Origin: Dipteris shenzhenensis
Taxonomy: Eukaryota; Polypodiophyta; Polypodiopsida; Gleicheniales
Assembly: GCA_047967505.1 (NCBI GenBank)
Contig: CM106539.1
Strand: one strand, 5' to 3'
DNA length: 64,000 nucleotides
Shown piece by piece: positions 34,884 through 46,515 of this stretch. Positions within the stretch are counted from its first letter, which is position 1; each line of letters opens with the position of its first letter. Below the pieces are notes generated by a model. That model did no database searches, was not told where the DNA came from, and saw only the letters and a program-made list of their open reading frames with translations. Made by a program: the position numbers and the translations under genes.

Positions 34884-37800
34884 TTACTTTTTCGGCCCAA
34901 TGCCAAGTTGATGAAGATGCCTCTCCAACAAGTGTCTTCCAAGAGCCTTCGTGAAGATGTCTGCAGCATTCTCTGTAGTCGGACAGTACACCAAGTCGAC
35001 CTCTCCATCTATGATGAGCTCGCGTACAAAGTGATATTGAATCTCAATATGTTTTGTGCAAGTGTGGAACACAGGGTTCTTTGCAATCGCCATGCAACTC
35101 TGATTGTCACATGATAACTGCGTCGGCTTGTTCTGCACTGCACCCATGTTCCCTAAAATCCTCCTCAACCACACTGCTGCGCAAGAAGCAAAGCATGCTG
35201 ATTTGTACTCAGCCTCGGTAGAAGAAAGAGCAACTGTGGGTTGCTTCTTGCTGACCCATGACACAGCTCCAGATCCAAGTGAGAAATAGTAACCTGTCAC
35301 TGATCTCCTACAGTCCACATCTCCTGCCCAATCCGAGTCATAGAATCCAGTCAAGATGTTGCCCTTGGTATAGGTGATGCCATAATCAAGTGTGCCTTTG
35401 ATGTATTTTAGCACCCGCATCCCTGGCCTCCAATGGTTCTCCCGAGGCTTATTGGAAAACCTGCTTAGTATACCAGTCACAAAGCTGATGTCCGCAGCCG
35501 CATGTTGCACAGGTAAATCAAGCTGCCCACAAGCCTTCTGTACTTTGCTTCATCCACCAGTGGTGATGAATCCTCATTTGAGAGCTTCTCGTCAATCTCC
35601 ATAGGGGTACCAATTGTCTTGCACTTAGCCATGCCAAATGCCTTCAGTATCTCTCCAGCATACTTCAGCTGTGAAATGAAGATCTGTTTTGCAAACTTCA
35701 ATCCCCAAACAGAAATGCATCAATCCGAGGCCTGTCATTTCAAACTCTCTTCCTAGTAAATGCTTTGTCTGCGAGATCTTCTCTTCATGGTTCCCTGTTA
35801 TGACAAGGTCGTCCACATAAAGGACCACAATCATACACATGCCTCCTTCTCTAAAGATATACAAATTTGCATTAGATGGGCTCCTCCTGAACCCGTTTTG
35901 CAGAAAGTAGGTATCAATCTGTTGGTACCACGCTCATGGGGCATGTTTCAGCCTGTAAAGTGCCTTCTTCAGTTTATAGACTTTACCTGAACCAGGGATC
36001 TCAAAACTTGGTGGTTGTTCCACGTATACCTCCTCCTTGAGATCTCCATTCAGAAAGGCAGATTTTACATCCATCTGAAACACGGGCCAACTTCCCTGGG
36101 CAGCTAAAGCCAAAACACTACGAATTGTGGTTAATTGAGCTGTGGGAGCAAAAGTATCTTGATAATCAAAACCATGTACCTGTGCAAATCCTTTTGCCAT
36201 GAGCCGAGCCTTGTACTTATCCAATGTGCCGTCGGACTTGTACTTGGTCTTGTACACCCACTTGGTGTCGATTACCTTGCATTTTGGTGGTCGATCCACA
36301 AGGTCCCAAGTGTTGTTCTTCATTATGGAGCCATACTCCAATTGCATAACCTCCATCCACATATCATCACCCTGTGCCTCTTCAAGACACTTGGGTTCAT
36401 CAGCACGGATCACCTCTGTCATGAATGCGTAGTTGACCAAGCGTTCCTGTGCCCTTCTTTGCTCCTCTAATCTCTTGGATCGGCGGTGTTCAAATAGTTC
36501 CTCCTCAATGGCTAGAGGTTCTCTGCCATCCAAAAGCTGCTTTACCCACTTCGAGAATGGCCGTTGCCTTTGTGGTTCTGCAGGCTCTTCTTCCTCTTCT
36601 TTATCTTGAATCCTCCCAAGCACCGTTGGGGGAGTTCGGTCTACTGTTGGTGGTTGTACTGGATGGATATCTTGGTCCTGGTTGTCTGGGAAGGAAGCAT
36701 CCTCCTCCAATTGATGCGGCTGTTCTGAGAAGACCACATCGCGACTTACAATTACCTTCTTGGTAACAGGCTTATAGAGATGGTAACACTTTGCCTCTTC
36801 ACTGTAGCCCAAGAAAATACATTTCTGGATCTTTGGTTCCCATTTGGTCCTGATAGCATCAAGGACATGCACAAGACAGTGACATCCAAAAACTCTAAAA
36901 TGTGTAGCTGAAGGTTTCTTACCAGAAAAGGCCTGCAGTAGAGTCATCCTATTCACAGCCTTCGTGTAGCTATGATTCAAAATGTAAACTGCCGTGTTAC
37001 ATGCTTCAGTCCAGATTGTCTTTGGCAAATCTTTCCCTTTCATCATACTCCTGCCCATTTCACAGATGATGTGCATCTTGCATTTTGCTACTCCATTTTG
37101 CTGTGATGTATGTGGTGGGGGTTTCTGCCTCTTGATCCTGTGACTTTTGCAGTAACTTTCGAATTCACTTGATGTGAACTCTCCACCTCTGTCTGATCTC
37201 AACTTCTTCACCTTCCTCACTGATTCTTTCTCAACCATTACATGCCATTCCTTGAACTTACTAAAAGCCTTGTCTTTACTCTTCAGGAAGTATATCCATA
37301 TCTATATACTGTAGTCATCGATTAGCATCATGAAGTAGTAGGAACCACCCAAAGCTTTCGTCTCCATCTTTCTGCAGAGGTCCATGTGAACGAGCTCTAG
37401 AGGAGCCTTTGCCCTGTTGGCCTCTTTAGGAAAGCGATGCCGATGCTGCTTGCCCATCATGTAAGCTTCACATACATCAGGCAGATCTGCAATTTCTAGT
37501 AGGTCTGCAATCATTCCACTTTTATGCATCTCCTTTAAAGAACTAAGGTTTAGATGACCAAACCTCTCATGCCACAACTTAGTGTTCTTCACATCTGCTC
37601 GAGCACTGAAAGCTAAGAGTTTGTAGATGTTGTTGCGTCGTGTACCTTTACCAACGACCTTCCCTTGAAGATCCAAAATCTGTGCATTATTCTTATCGAA
37701 GTGAACTTTGAGGTCCCGATCCGTGATCGCAGAAACGGACAACAAGTTCCTCTTGATATCTGGCACATAAAGAACATCAGACAACTGTTTTGCAACTCCA

Positions 37801-38860
37801 TCTGACTTGAGAGCAATCGTACCTTTTCCTTTTGCTTGACATTTTGCATCATTTCTGACTGCTACCAGGATGTCATTCCCTACTAGCTGTAGAGAAGTAC
37901 ACCAATCCTTCTGACTGGTCACCACTATCAATGATCCAATGTTCATCCATAGGTACATGAACTGCCTCCGTGCAAATCTCCTCAATTGCTACAAACAGCT
38001 CTACTGGTACTGCCTGCGCGCTATTGCTGGACTCTTTCTTTACTCCATTCTTCTCCTCTGCAATCTTCTTCTGGCACTCATTCGGCTTGTGCCCTGCCTT
38101 GTTGCAATAGAAGCACTTGATCTTCTTCTTTCTCTTTTTATCATCAGAAGAAGATGGGTTACCAGAGTCCTTAAGCTTACCTTTCTTTGATTTAGTGTAG
38201 AAAGCCGAATCTTCTCCAGTCCTCATCTTTTGATGCATCTCCTCCTATAGAAGCATCGCGCTGAAATCCTCAAAGTTGAGGGACGGATTTATGTTCTACA
38301 TATTCAGCACCATAACAAGACCATCATACTTTGGTGGGAGAATCCGTATGCATCTTCGTGCTAGATTCTCGCTGATGATGGTGATGCCAATCGCAGTCAT
38401 CTGATCGCACAGATTCTTCACCCTAGTGATGAACTTCTCTGCCGCTTCAAACTCAGATAGTTTCTCGTTCGCAAGTTGAGTCTCCAGATTCTGAATCCAC
38501 ATCTAATTTGTGGTCTCGTACTGATTTTTCAAGACCATCCATCCTTTGCTGTGGTGACATGTTGAATTAACGCCATGACAGAATCACTTACACTGCAGAC
38601 AATAGAACACATCACATCTGCATTTCTTCTTGTCCATGCGAGAATCTCATCCGCAGTTGGTACTATCTATTGTGCTGCATTGGCAGGCGGATTCAGTCTC
38701 GGGATCGGCTTCATGTCCACCCCAGTAGCAGTGTCCCAAAGCTCGTATGTGCTTAGGATGGTCTTTATCTTAAACTTCCAGAGTGGATAGTTAGTGCCGT
38801 CCAACTTTCTACTTTCGTCAAACGGTGGGATTCGCAGTCTTGCGGGCTAGGCCATCTCTC
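34884..38860 (-). pseudogene. gag-pol of the second copia element, broken by stops and frameshifts
   Basis: From high to low coordinates: gag start near 38860 with LDGTNYPLWKFKIKTIL; gag middle MWIQNLETQLANEKLSEFE (38502-38296); zinc knuckle CFYCNKAGHKPNEC (about 38135); protease HWIIDSGDQS; integrase with KLWHERFGHLN, SYYFMMLIDDYS, LRSDRGGEFTSSEFESY and SQQNGVAK (37985-36900); the RT block KNNTWDLVDRPPKCKVI and MDVKSAFLNGDLKEEVYVEQ (37238-35934); YVDDLVITG (about 35820); RNase H DSDWAGDVDCRRSVTGYYF and SCDNQSCMAIAKNP, ending ENAADIFTKALG (35510-34884). The domain order is copia. At least five interruptions separate the pieces. Product sequence differs clearly from the family at 25326, so this is a distinct lineage. 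Confidence 0.93.
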
Positions 38861-38913
38861 ACAATCTGCTCGCAAACAGAAACACACTACCAAATCTTCT
38901 TGCTAGAGTCCAA

Positions 38914-38925
38914 GCTCTGATACCA
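38914..38925 (-). other. Primer binding site of the second copia element
   Basis: GCTCTGATACCA on the plus strand, i.e. TGGTATCAGAGC on the element's strand, adjoining the 5' LTR remnant. Confidence 0.9.
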
Positions 38926-39134
38926 TGTAAGAAAACAATACAACGTCTATGCTCAACTGATAATAGGATCTCGTACGCAAGAGAGAAAAGCAGATAGTAT
39001 GGAGAATCAAAAAATTTGATTACTATAGAACTAATACAATAGATGGCGCTGCCTCCCAACCGTGCGGTCCTGTGAAAGAAGCTTCGATGGCGTGCTGGAA
39101 ATAGTAGAGGATGGAGGCTGGATGCTAAGGAATG
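38926..39134 (-). repeat. Truncated 5' LTR of the second copia element
   Basis: Aligns with 34125-34331 and then stops at GCTAAGGAAT|GCAC, beyond which unrelated repeat DNA begins. Confidence 0.9.
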
Positions 39135-39597
39135 CACTTTGCAACAATACGATCTGTTTTAGGATAGCAAGGCAATAGTGTAGGATAAGTGGTCGCCAGT
39201 GCAGTGGTTGGTTGCACACTAGGATATTAATTGCCACCAGCATAGTGGTTAGGCAATTCATTCATTTAGGATTTGTGGTCACCCATGGATTTGTGGTTTT
39301 CCTGGTGGTTGAAATTTGACAATAGTTAAAGAGAACCAGCCTAAAGGGGATGCCATAAACAAATGTATTTTCTAATACTTCACGAGCCCGGTGGTTGAAA
39401 TTTGACAATAGTTAAAGAGAACTAGCCTATTTGTGGGAGGTATTTTCCTTGTGTGCAACCCCATGACGTGCAATTAAATGACTAAAAACAAGCACGGTGC
39501 TTGTTTGGGATATACAAAAAACAAGCATGGGGTTAATCTATCATTTGGGATTTACAAAAACAAGTGCAGTGGTTGTTTGGGACATATGATGAGGATC
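39135..39597. repeat. Degenerate repeats with the GGTGGTTG and ACAAGCACGGTGCTTG motifs
   Basis: 39260-39430 contains two copies of GGTGGTTGAAATTTGACAATAGTTAAAGAGAACYAGCCT-like sequence, related to the minisatellite of the large inverted repeat. 39485-39590 has three copies of a unit with AACAAGCACGG and TTTGGGATATAC, related to 7930-8045. Confidence 0.5.
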
Positions 39598-39840
39598 CAA
39601 GTGGCTGATAGACTGCACATTCATCGGGGATACATGGGCATCGATCCCCATGGATCAATGCTCCAATATGACCAGATCTCAAGTCATTCACAACTTGCTT
39701 GCACATGTCAAAGCCTATGTGTGTTTGGCAAATTGGCAACAATAAACAGGGCCTATCTTTGAGTTTCCTGATGTACTAGGGCTTCCAATGCTCAAAGTTC
39801 CTCTCCTCAATTGAAATGTCAGGATTCAGATCCATAAAAT
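39598..39840 (+). repeat. Dispersed repeat, copy 2
   Basis: Counterpart of 16785-17000, same orientation. Confidence 0.55.
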
Positions 39841-40124
39841 TATCCAGGCTCTTGTATTCCAAAGGAGATGTACAACCAAGATATTGAAGTAGATCTTATC
39901 AATACCTTCCAAACGTGAGACCAACAAGCCCACAGGGACAGTTCTCCCCACACTAGCTTGTACTACCTAGATCCACTTTGACCATGCCCTCAACCTAGTA
40001 CATGTGAGTCACTTAGCCAAAGAGCTTTTGGCCCTACTCAAAGATGACATAGACCTCACCTATGCCTCTAAGACCCTTGTCTCAATGAGATACAGGATGC
40101 TGCCATCATCAAATCCTTCCCCAC

Positions 40125-40430
40125 GTCCCAACCCACATAGGCTCAAGATGGGGAGATGCATCAAAACCCTTGGTTTGATGATGAGCGCAGAGAGGCAAGA
40201 GCCCACCTCACACGGAGTGAGCCCTAGGCCATTTGACACCATCTAAGGCACAACCTGGGTATTTTGATGATGGCACATTAGATCCTCGACCCACACAGGC
40301 TCAAGATGGTAACATACCTCAAAACCATTGGTTCAACAATGAGTAAAGAGAGGCAAGAGCCCACCTCACATCGGAGCAAGCCCTAATAAGGCATAGTGGG
40401 GGTATTCCAACGATGGGCCTTCCTCACACA
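40125..40430 (+). repeat. Two tandem copies of a ~165-bp unit
   Basis: Both copies contain CCACAYAGGCTCAAGATGG, CTCAAAACCATTGGTT-type and GAGAGGCAAGAGCCCACCTC blocks. The second copy is slightly shorter. Confidence 0.75.
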
Positions 40431-40620
40431 CAGGATGGATGAGATTATCGTATCATTTCAAGGAGGACATCCGACCATTGGATGGGGGATTCTATCAAAG
40501 GGGAAGCCACCTATTCCCATCAATGATCTAGATCCTGTAGTGCACTTATGCATGCTCTCTCTCTATGATGTCCCTATGCAGGCACGATCGAATATGTCCC
40601 TATGCCCAAGCCCACGACTT

Positions 40621-40800
40621 GTCACTCATTAGGAAAAATCAGAGCTCATTTTGGGGCCTTTTAGCTCAGAATGAAAATAACCCTTTGCCAATCAAAGGAG
40701 GGCCAACGCAATGCTAGAAAAAATTTAAAAAAGGAGAAAAAAACAAAGACCGTCGAGGTTGCATTCAATACTTGAGCTACTTTATTATATCTGATGTAGA
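40621..40800 (+). repeat. Direct repeat flanking a 2-kb segment, left copy
   Basis: Shares CATTAGGAAAAATCAGA, CTCATTTTGGGGCC and, at its end, CTACTTTATTATATCTGA with 42711-42887. The middle differs, so identity is limited to blocks. Confidence 0.55.
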
Positions 40801-42710
40801 CTATGCACAAGAAAGGCCACTTAGGTGAGAAACTCTCACCTGTGAATTCATGAAGGTAAAGTGTGCAACCAACTTCGTGAGCACATATAGAAACAAAGCT
40901 ACACATCGAATTGCAACCACCAAGAGTTTCAAAGATAGGAAACATAGACATGAGCTACGAGCAGGGTGAGTACGATGTGTTGGGATTTCGACAAGACAAC
41001 TATTTGTGCAAATGAGAGCTTGTAAGAGTAATATTGGCACTGCCCTGTAAAAATAAGGAGGCACAGCCTTGCTTGTAGTCCTACAAATAGATGAAGAGAA
41101 GAGAGAGTGTGGGGACAAGGTTGGAGAACACAGAAGTTTGAGAGGTAGAAGGAGGAGATCTGTGAGCATAGAGTGGGCAACCATGCATCAAAGCACTAGA
41201 GGCTTGGAGGAGAAGCTAAGGTAGGGGCACATCAAAGCACCAGGGGCTTGGCAGTAGGGGCAGCCGAGCTCTAGGAGAAGCTAAGGAAGTGGGCAAAGGG
41301 CAGACGAAGTAGAAACACAGAGTCGATGAAGGATGGTAGAGTATGGTGAGTGTAAGAGAAGAGGAGGAGAAGGGAGGTTTAAATAGGAACAGGGGGAGTA
41401 GTCGGGTGGTAGTGGTGGGAAGGAAGATGTAGAGAAGGAGAGGAAGAGTCACCCTGCCAACTCTAAGACCAAAGTTTCCGATGAGATTAATGTTCTGGGT
41501 AGAAGATGAGGGATAATAGGAACCGTTCTATGGCAGAATCATTCTTTTTATGAGATTTGGTGAAGATTTGGTGCTGTTTGATAGAAGAATCATCCATGAA
41601 GCATATTTGACAATACAAGTGGCATGGAAAGCAACATGCGATGTTCTACGTGTCAAATTTTATGAATCAGTCAAGGCCCATGGCTTTGTGTATGCAATCG
41701 CAACATTAGTACCTACTAGAGCAGAATGCAGATACGTGAACAATTGGGCCATTGGTAATTGCAGAAGAACCCTCAAGGGTGGATGAAAACCTCCCAATGG
41801 TGTCTTAGGATGACACTGGTATGGCTCTGAAGAACCATTGTAGTGAACCATTGTAGTGTGATCTATTCTCTGTATTCAAAACTGTGGCATTGGCTCGGTG
41901 GCAAACCAACCGTCAACTACAGTATGACCCAGTTCAAGTCGAAGGGACTGGACAAAAGAATCTAGTCACAGAACTTGAGGATGAGGAAAACTGTATGCCA
42001 GTAGCAAAAGGATTGGAACCCATATCTACAGAAGTAGTCGAAGACTCTAACGACGAGGACCAACAGCTCAGCAGTGCCCACAATAGCCCACTGAATGTGA
42101 ATAAAGCAACACCTCAAGGGGGAGCAAGAACCATCACGCTTCGAGAAGTGCTAGAATGGTCCAAATAGAGGCGTAAGGAGAGGGTGTCAACTTTAGACAT
42201 ATTCAGTACCTAAGGGTCTAGTAGGACCAAGTACATAAGTGAATCCATTTTGAGAGTTTAGTTTTGGAGAACCAAACATTGCAATTTCATTCAACCTGGA
42301 CAAGCAAAAAGATATGATAAGCCAATTCAACTCAACAACATACTTAAATCCAGGATATCCATGAATCTCGATAAGACAATTAAATCCGATTGCTCCATGG
42401 AATACAGTAAGCCAATTGAATGACTATTGAGCTCCCTCTCTACCCATAAATCTTGGCCAAAGTGTGGCCAATCATGAGAGTGTGATAATTACCAATATCC
42501 ATAGGGCCCCTGACTTGGTGTATCGACACAATATTGGTGGTGCTTCAAGTAGGTGGGAGTCGTGGCATACTGCCTAATTGAACATATGTGCTAGAATCAA
42601 AGCTAAGACCTCTTGCCCATGTGTAAAGTGCTCAGTCTGGAGGCCCTCATGATCCTGTGCTCTCCAGTTGCATAGCCGATGGAGTTCAGCCCGTACACTT
42701 TGTGTGGTGA
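40801..42710. other. Segment with unidentified ORFs between direct repeats
   Basis: 41550-41786 encodes 78 codons (FDRRIIHEAYLTIQVAWKA, KAHGFVYAIATLVPTRAE). 41884-42168 encodes 94 codons from a non-ATG start, acidic and Gln/Ser-rich (QYDPVQVEGTGQKN, EVVEDSNDEDQQLSSAHN). Both are on the plus strand and separated by stops, so they may be pieces of one decayed protein. The minus strand of 40900-41460 is pyrimidine-rich and its ORFs look compositional. No family is recognised. The flanking direct repeats might be remnants of an element's termini. Confidence 0.35.
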
Positions 42711-42887
42711 ACACATTAGGAAAAATCAGACCTCATTTTGGGGCCTTGAGAGAAATTGCTATATTTCTCTTTTTTTTTCCTTCAAAAATGAATAATATCA
42801 AAAAGCAGACTGACAAAGTATGTGTTCTAGGTAGACATGCATTCAATAAGGATACCTAATCTACTTTATTATATCTGACATAGGGTG
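42711..42887 (+). repeat. Direct repeat flanking a 2-kb segment, right copy
   Basis: See 40621-40800. Confidence 0.55.
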
Positions 42888-42904
42888 GAGAATTTGGTTT
42901 TTTT

Positions 42905-43520
42905 AAACCTCACTGGCATGTCCGAAGCAGGCCAAATGCCCCAAAATCAAGGATGTTTTTATCGAAGCTATGCTTATATATTAATATAAAATCTTGGCAA
43001 AAGTTTTCAAGCTCATTTTTTAACTCTCACAATATTGATAGAATGTAGTACCCTTTTTTATAATTTTTTTGAATTTTGAAGGCCAAAATGTAAATGCTGT
43101 GGCAAAACTTTAAATTTTTTTGCATAAAAGTTTCAAATCTTGGCCAATGTTTCACACTTTTATTTTTATAAGGGCATACAAACTTTCGATGGAAATATAA
43201 AAGTTTAGCTTCTGAATGAAACTAACTTGAAAAAATCATCCATGCCCTGAATGACTTGTAAAATGCTAAAAACAAACAGTCGAAGGCCCGAAAAGGGCAA
43301 AAAGGGCCGAAACAACTGTGCAGAAGAGCGAGATTTGACAAGTTGGGTGGCCTTTTTTAGACCTATGGTTGTCCATTTTTAGCATGACCACCCAACCTGT
43401 CAAATTGCATTCTTCTACATGTTTGGTTTTTCGGGCCTCCAGTTGTCTATTTTTAGCGTTTCAAAACTTTTTTCTGGGATTTTGGCCCACTTCAAGCGTG
43501 CCAATGATATCAAAAACACC
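42905..43520. repeat. Foldback element of about 600 bp
   Basis: Inner arms 43255-43365 and 43370-43465 are imperfect reverse complements (AAAATGCTAAAAAC, GGCCCGAAAA, TTTGACAAGTTGGGTGG). Outer pieces 42910-42955 and 43470-43515 also pair (TGGCATGTCCGAAGCAGGCC against GGCCCACTTCAAGCGTGCCA). Confidence 0.6.
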
Positions 43521-44930
43521 AAATTGTGCATGAGTTTCTCTTTTATCACCCTTTGAGTTTCTCTTTTACCACCCTTTCTCTAATCTTGTGCTCTATTTTT
43601 TCCATATCCCTTTTCACCCCTTTTATTTATTTATTAAGCCTAATTTTTTCTAAATATTCTCTCCTACCCCTTTTTTCTAGACCTTCGTGACCTCTTTATT
43701 TATTTTCATTGCATTCTAGTTCATTTTTATCATTATAACTTATCAGCCTCTCTACTATGACTAGTCCCCCTCGTACCTCTTTTCACCTATATTTTACTAA
43801 CTCTATTCTCAATCCAACCCCCTCTCAAACACCTCATCTCCACTTTTTGCTACCTCTTCTAACCTTACTAAATTGATGACCCTTGTAATTTTGTGAATTC
43901 TAATATTGTGATCTAATTTCTATCATATCCCTTGTAAAGCCTTGTTATCAATTAAAAAACTTATTTTTATTTTCTCTACCCCTTCCTTTTATAATTACTA
44001 CCTCTCATAAATTTCTATATGTTTTCATACCTAATTCACCACCCCCCTCTTTTTTCATGGTACCTTCCCTTCATTAATCCCATGATAACTCCCCCTATTC
44101 TACACTCTCCCCGCAATCTTACCAATACTCCAATCTACGTTGCACCCATAATTTTACATCTAGCTTGATAAGTTTGTGGTTAAGCTTTTCTTTTTATTGT
44201 GACCTCGATAACAAGGGAGGGATGTTTATGACATCGATCTTACCAACTAAGGTTAAAGATGGTTCTTACCATTTTTCTTTTTGGATGGTGGCGGGTATGC
44301 AAACTCCCCTCTTCAATAGAAGTGATCCTTGTTATGACTTATCAAAGCTAAACCTTTTGTGCAATTATAGGCTCTACAAACTTTTGCAAAATGCCTACCT
44401 CTTGATAATTTTTTAGGGTTTCACCTACATGTTGAAACTTTTTCATGAAATTCAGTAGTTTCCCCTTTTGAATCCATGATTGTCAAAGTTTTCATTTCAC
44501 TATGGAAAGGGGTTTTGCAAAGTCTTCCACACACACACACACACATATTCACACAAACCTAGACTATAGGACAACTAAGAGGTTGGAAAAGGGGGATAAT
44601 GGGATAAATGAAGACAAAGTTTGTAGCAGAGTCTATGAACAGTTGAATGAAGGAGGGAAGTAAATACGTTCTTGGTTTCTTTTAAAGCATGAAGAAGATA
44701 ACAATTTCTAACAAGATTCTTTAAGAAATAGAGTATTAGAGATTTGCTTGATTAAGATCGTAGAACAAAGTTTAGTACTCAAAAAGAGCAAAAGACTTAG
44801 AATGGCTTTGAAGGAGCTTTGAAGTAAAGATGAATTATAAATGCATGTTAAAATATTATTATATTTACAAGTGTTGATTAGATAAATTTTATCTTAAGAC
44901 AAAATCTATCATACAACAAAAAGAAACGAG
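43521..44930. other. No recognisable gene
   Basis: Pyrimidine- and AT-rich DNA. A short (CA)n lies near 44530. The 83-codon ORF at 44165-44416 has no motif. Confidence 0.5.
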
Positions 44931-45330
44931 AGAGAGAGAGAGAGAAGGGGGGGGGAGGGAGGGAGAGAGGTTCATGAATATGCAAAATCAAGCCAAATGT
45001 ACACACTCAGGTTAAGCAAAACTCCTGATAAAACCCACACGCACTCACACACCCTATGGGGAACAATAGGAGATAGTAATTAGGTTGGTAGAAGAGAGAG
45101 CAGAGGTAGAAAGTAGCCACAGATAGCGGGAGAATACGGAGTTGACCTTTGCATGAGCACAAAGTACCTCGGGACGGGGTCGAGTAGCAAACACAAGCAA
45201 GAAGTGACTACCCAAAGGGAGAGTGATTGTTAAGAGGACCTAAATAAGGGCTAGTGGAGGCTACAAACCCCCCAAGGGGGACTGGCTATGTGACTGCACA
45301 TAGGAAGACAACAGGGGAGCTCCATCAACC
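44931..45330. other. Purine microsatellite and spacer
   Basis: (GA)n followed by G runs at 44931-44970, then unremarkable sequence. Confidence 0.6.
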
Positions 45331-45488
45331 TCTCTCTCTCTCTCTCTCTCTCTCCCTCTCTCTCTCTCTCTCTCCCTCTCTCTCGCGGGCCACACACACA
45401 CACATGCATGCATGTATATATGGATATGTATATGTACATATACATGTACATGTATATGTATATGTATATGTATATGTTTGCATGTAGG

Positions 45489-45550
<62 letters not shown>

Positions 45551-45696
45551 CATATGCATGTATATGTGTATATGTATATGTATATGTCTGCATGTAGGCA
45601 TGTGCGCACGCGCATGTGTGTGTGTCTCTATATCTATATCTATATGTGTGTGTGTGTGTGTGTATGTGTGTGTGTGTGTGTGTATGTTTGAATATG

Positions 45697-45736
<40 letters not shown>
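45331..45736. repeat. Compound microsatellite: (CT)n, (GTATAT)n, (GT)n, (TA)n, (GA)n
   Basis: In order: (CT)n 45331-45385, (CA)n 45391-45403, ATGTATATG units 45415-45480, a (TG)n of about 29 repeats 45490-45547, further TATATG units, a second (TG)n 45645-45690, (TA)n 45696-45715 and (GA)n 45716-45737. All ORFs over it on both strands are repeat translations, not genes. Confidence 0.95.
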
Positions 45737-45737
<1 letters not shown>

Positions 45738-46015
45738 GATCACCCTCGATGGGAGTGAACTCCCTTCTTTTCTCCACCTGGGTTTGCCAATTTGCCCCTA
45801 TACCCCATCACCCCTCTTCACCTTAGATTGATTGGGCTCGCTTGAATAGAAAATACTATTTTGTATGCTCCGGTCTCGTATTTATGGGTTGATAAAATAG
45901 TTTGGTGATAATGGTCACGGATGTCACTTCACATATGCTAGATGTAGATCGCCCAATCATGTCTTACTGAGATGAATAATGGATATCTTATTGGAAATCC
46001 TAAACTAATGACACA
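45737..46015 (+). repeat. ~280-bp repeat following (GA)n, copy 1
   Basis: Begins ATCACCCTCGATGGGAGTGAACTCCC and ends in TCTTATTGGAAATCCTAAAC. Copy 2 is at 46227-46515, and a short partial copy is at 46122-46168. Confidence 0.8.
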
Positions 46016-46194
46016 CACTCACACATACATCAAAATAACTTATATATCGTTAAACAATAGATATAGATATTGATATCTCAATTTGTGTGTGCGCATGCAC
46101 GACTCTCTCTCTCTCTTTGAATCACCCTTAATGGGAGTGAACTCCCCTCTTTTCTCCACCTGGATTGGGACTCTCTCTCTCACTATATAGTGAG

Positions 46195-46226
<32 letters not shown>

Positions 46227-46237
<11 letters not shown>

Positions 46238-46515
46238 CACCCTTAATGGGAGTGAACTCCCCTCTTTTCTCCACCTGGATTGGCTAGTTTGCCCCTATAC
46301 CATTGCCCCTCTCCACCTTGGATTGATTGATCACCGTCTGAATAGACAAACTTATTGTATGCTTTGCTCACATATTTATGTATAAAAGAATTTGTCTGAA
46401 TAGACAAATTTGGTCATAATGGTCAAGGATGTTGATTCACAGATGCTAGATGTAGATCGCCCAATTATGTCTTTCTAAGATCAATAATTGATAGCTTTTT
46501 GGAAATCTTAGACTA
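46227..46515 (+). repeat. ~280-bp repeat following (GA)n, copy 2
   Basis: Same order of blocks as copy 1 (GGGAGTGAACTCCCCTC, TTTCTCCACCTGG, GATGCTAGATGTAGATCGCC), also directly preceded by a (GA)n run (46198-46226). Confidence 0.8.

Larger units (their letters stand above)
34125..39134 (-). mobile_element. Ty1/copia element, second family, 5' end truncated
   Basis: Minus-strand element. 3' LTR is 34853-34125 (729 bp, TG...CA). A polypurine tract (a run of C on the plus strand, 34854-34860) adjoins it. The primer site GCTCTGATACCA (reverse of TGGTATCAGAGC) is at 38914-38925, directly inside the 5' LTR. Only about 209 bp of the 5' LTR remain (38926-39134), and similarity stops abruptly there, so about 520 bp have been lost or replaced. 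The remaining LTR parts differ at perhaps a dozen positions by eye, so this insertion is older than the one at 25326. No target duplication can be tested because one end is gone. Confidence 0.93.

Noticed and set aside
45251-45758. Long ORFs on both strands over the microsatellite block
   Set aside because: They are translations of (GT)n, (TATG)n and (GA)n with no protein character.
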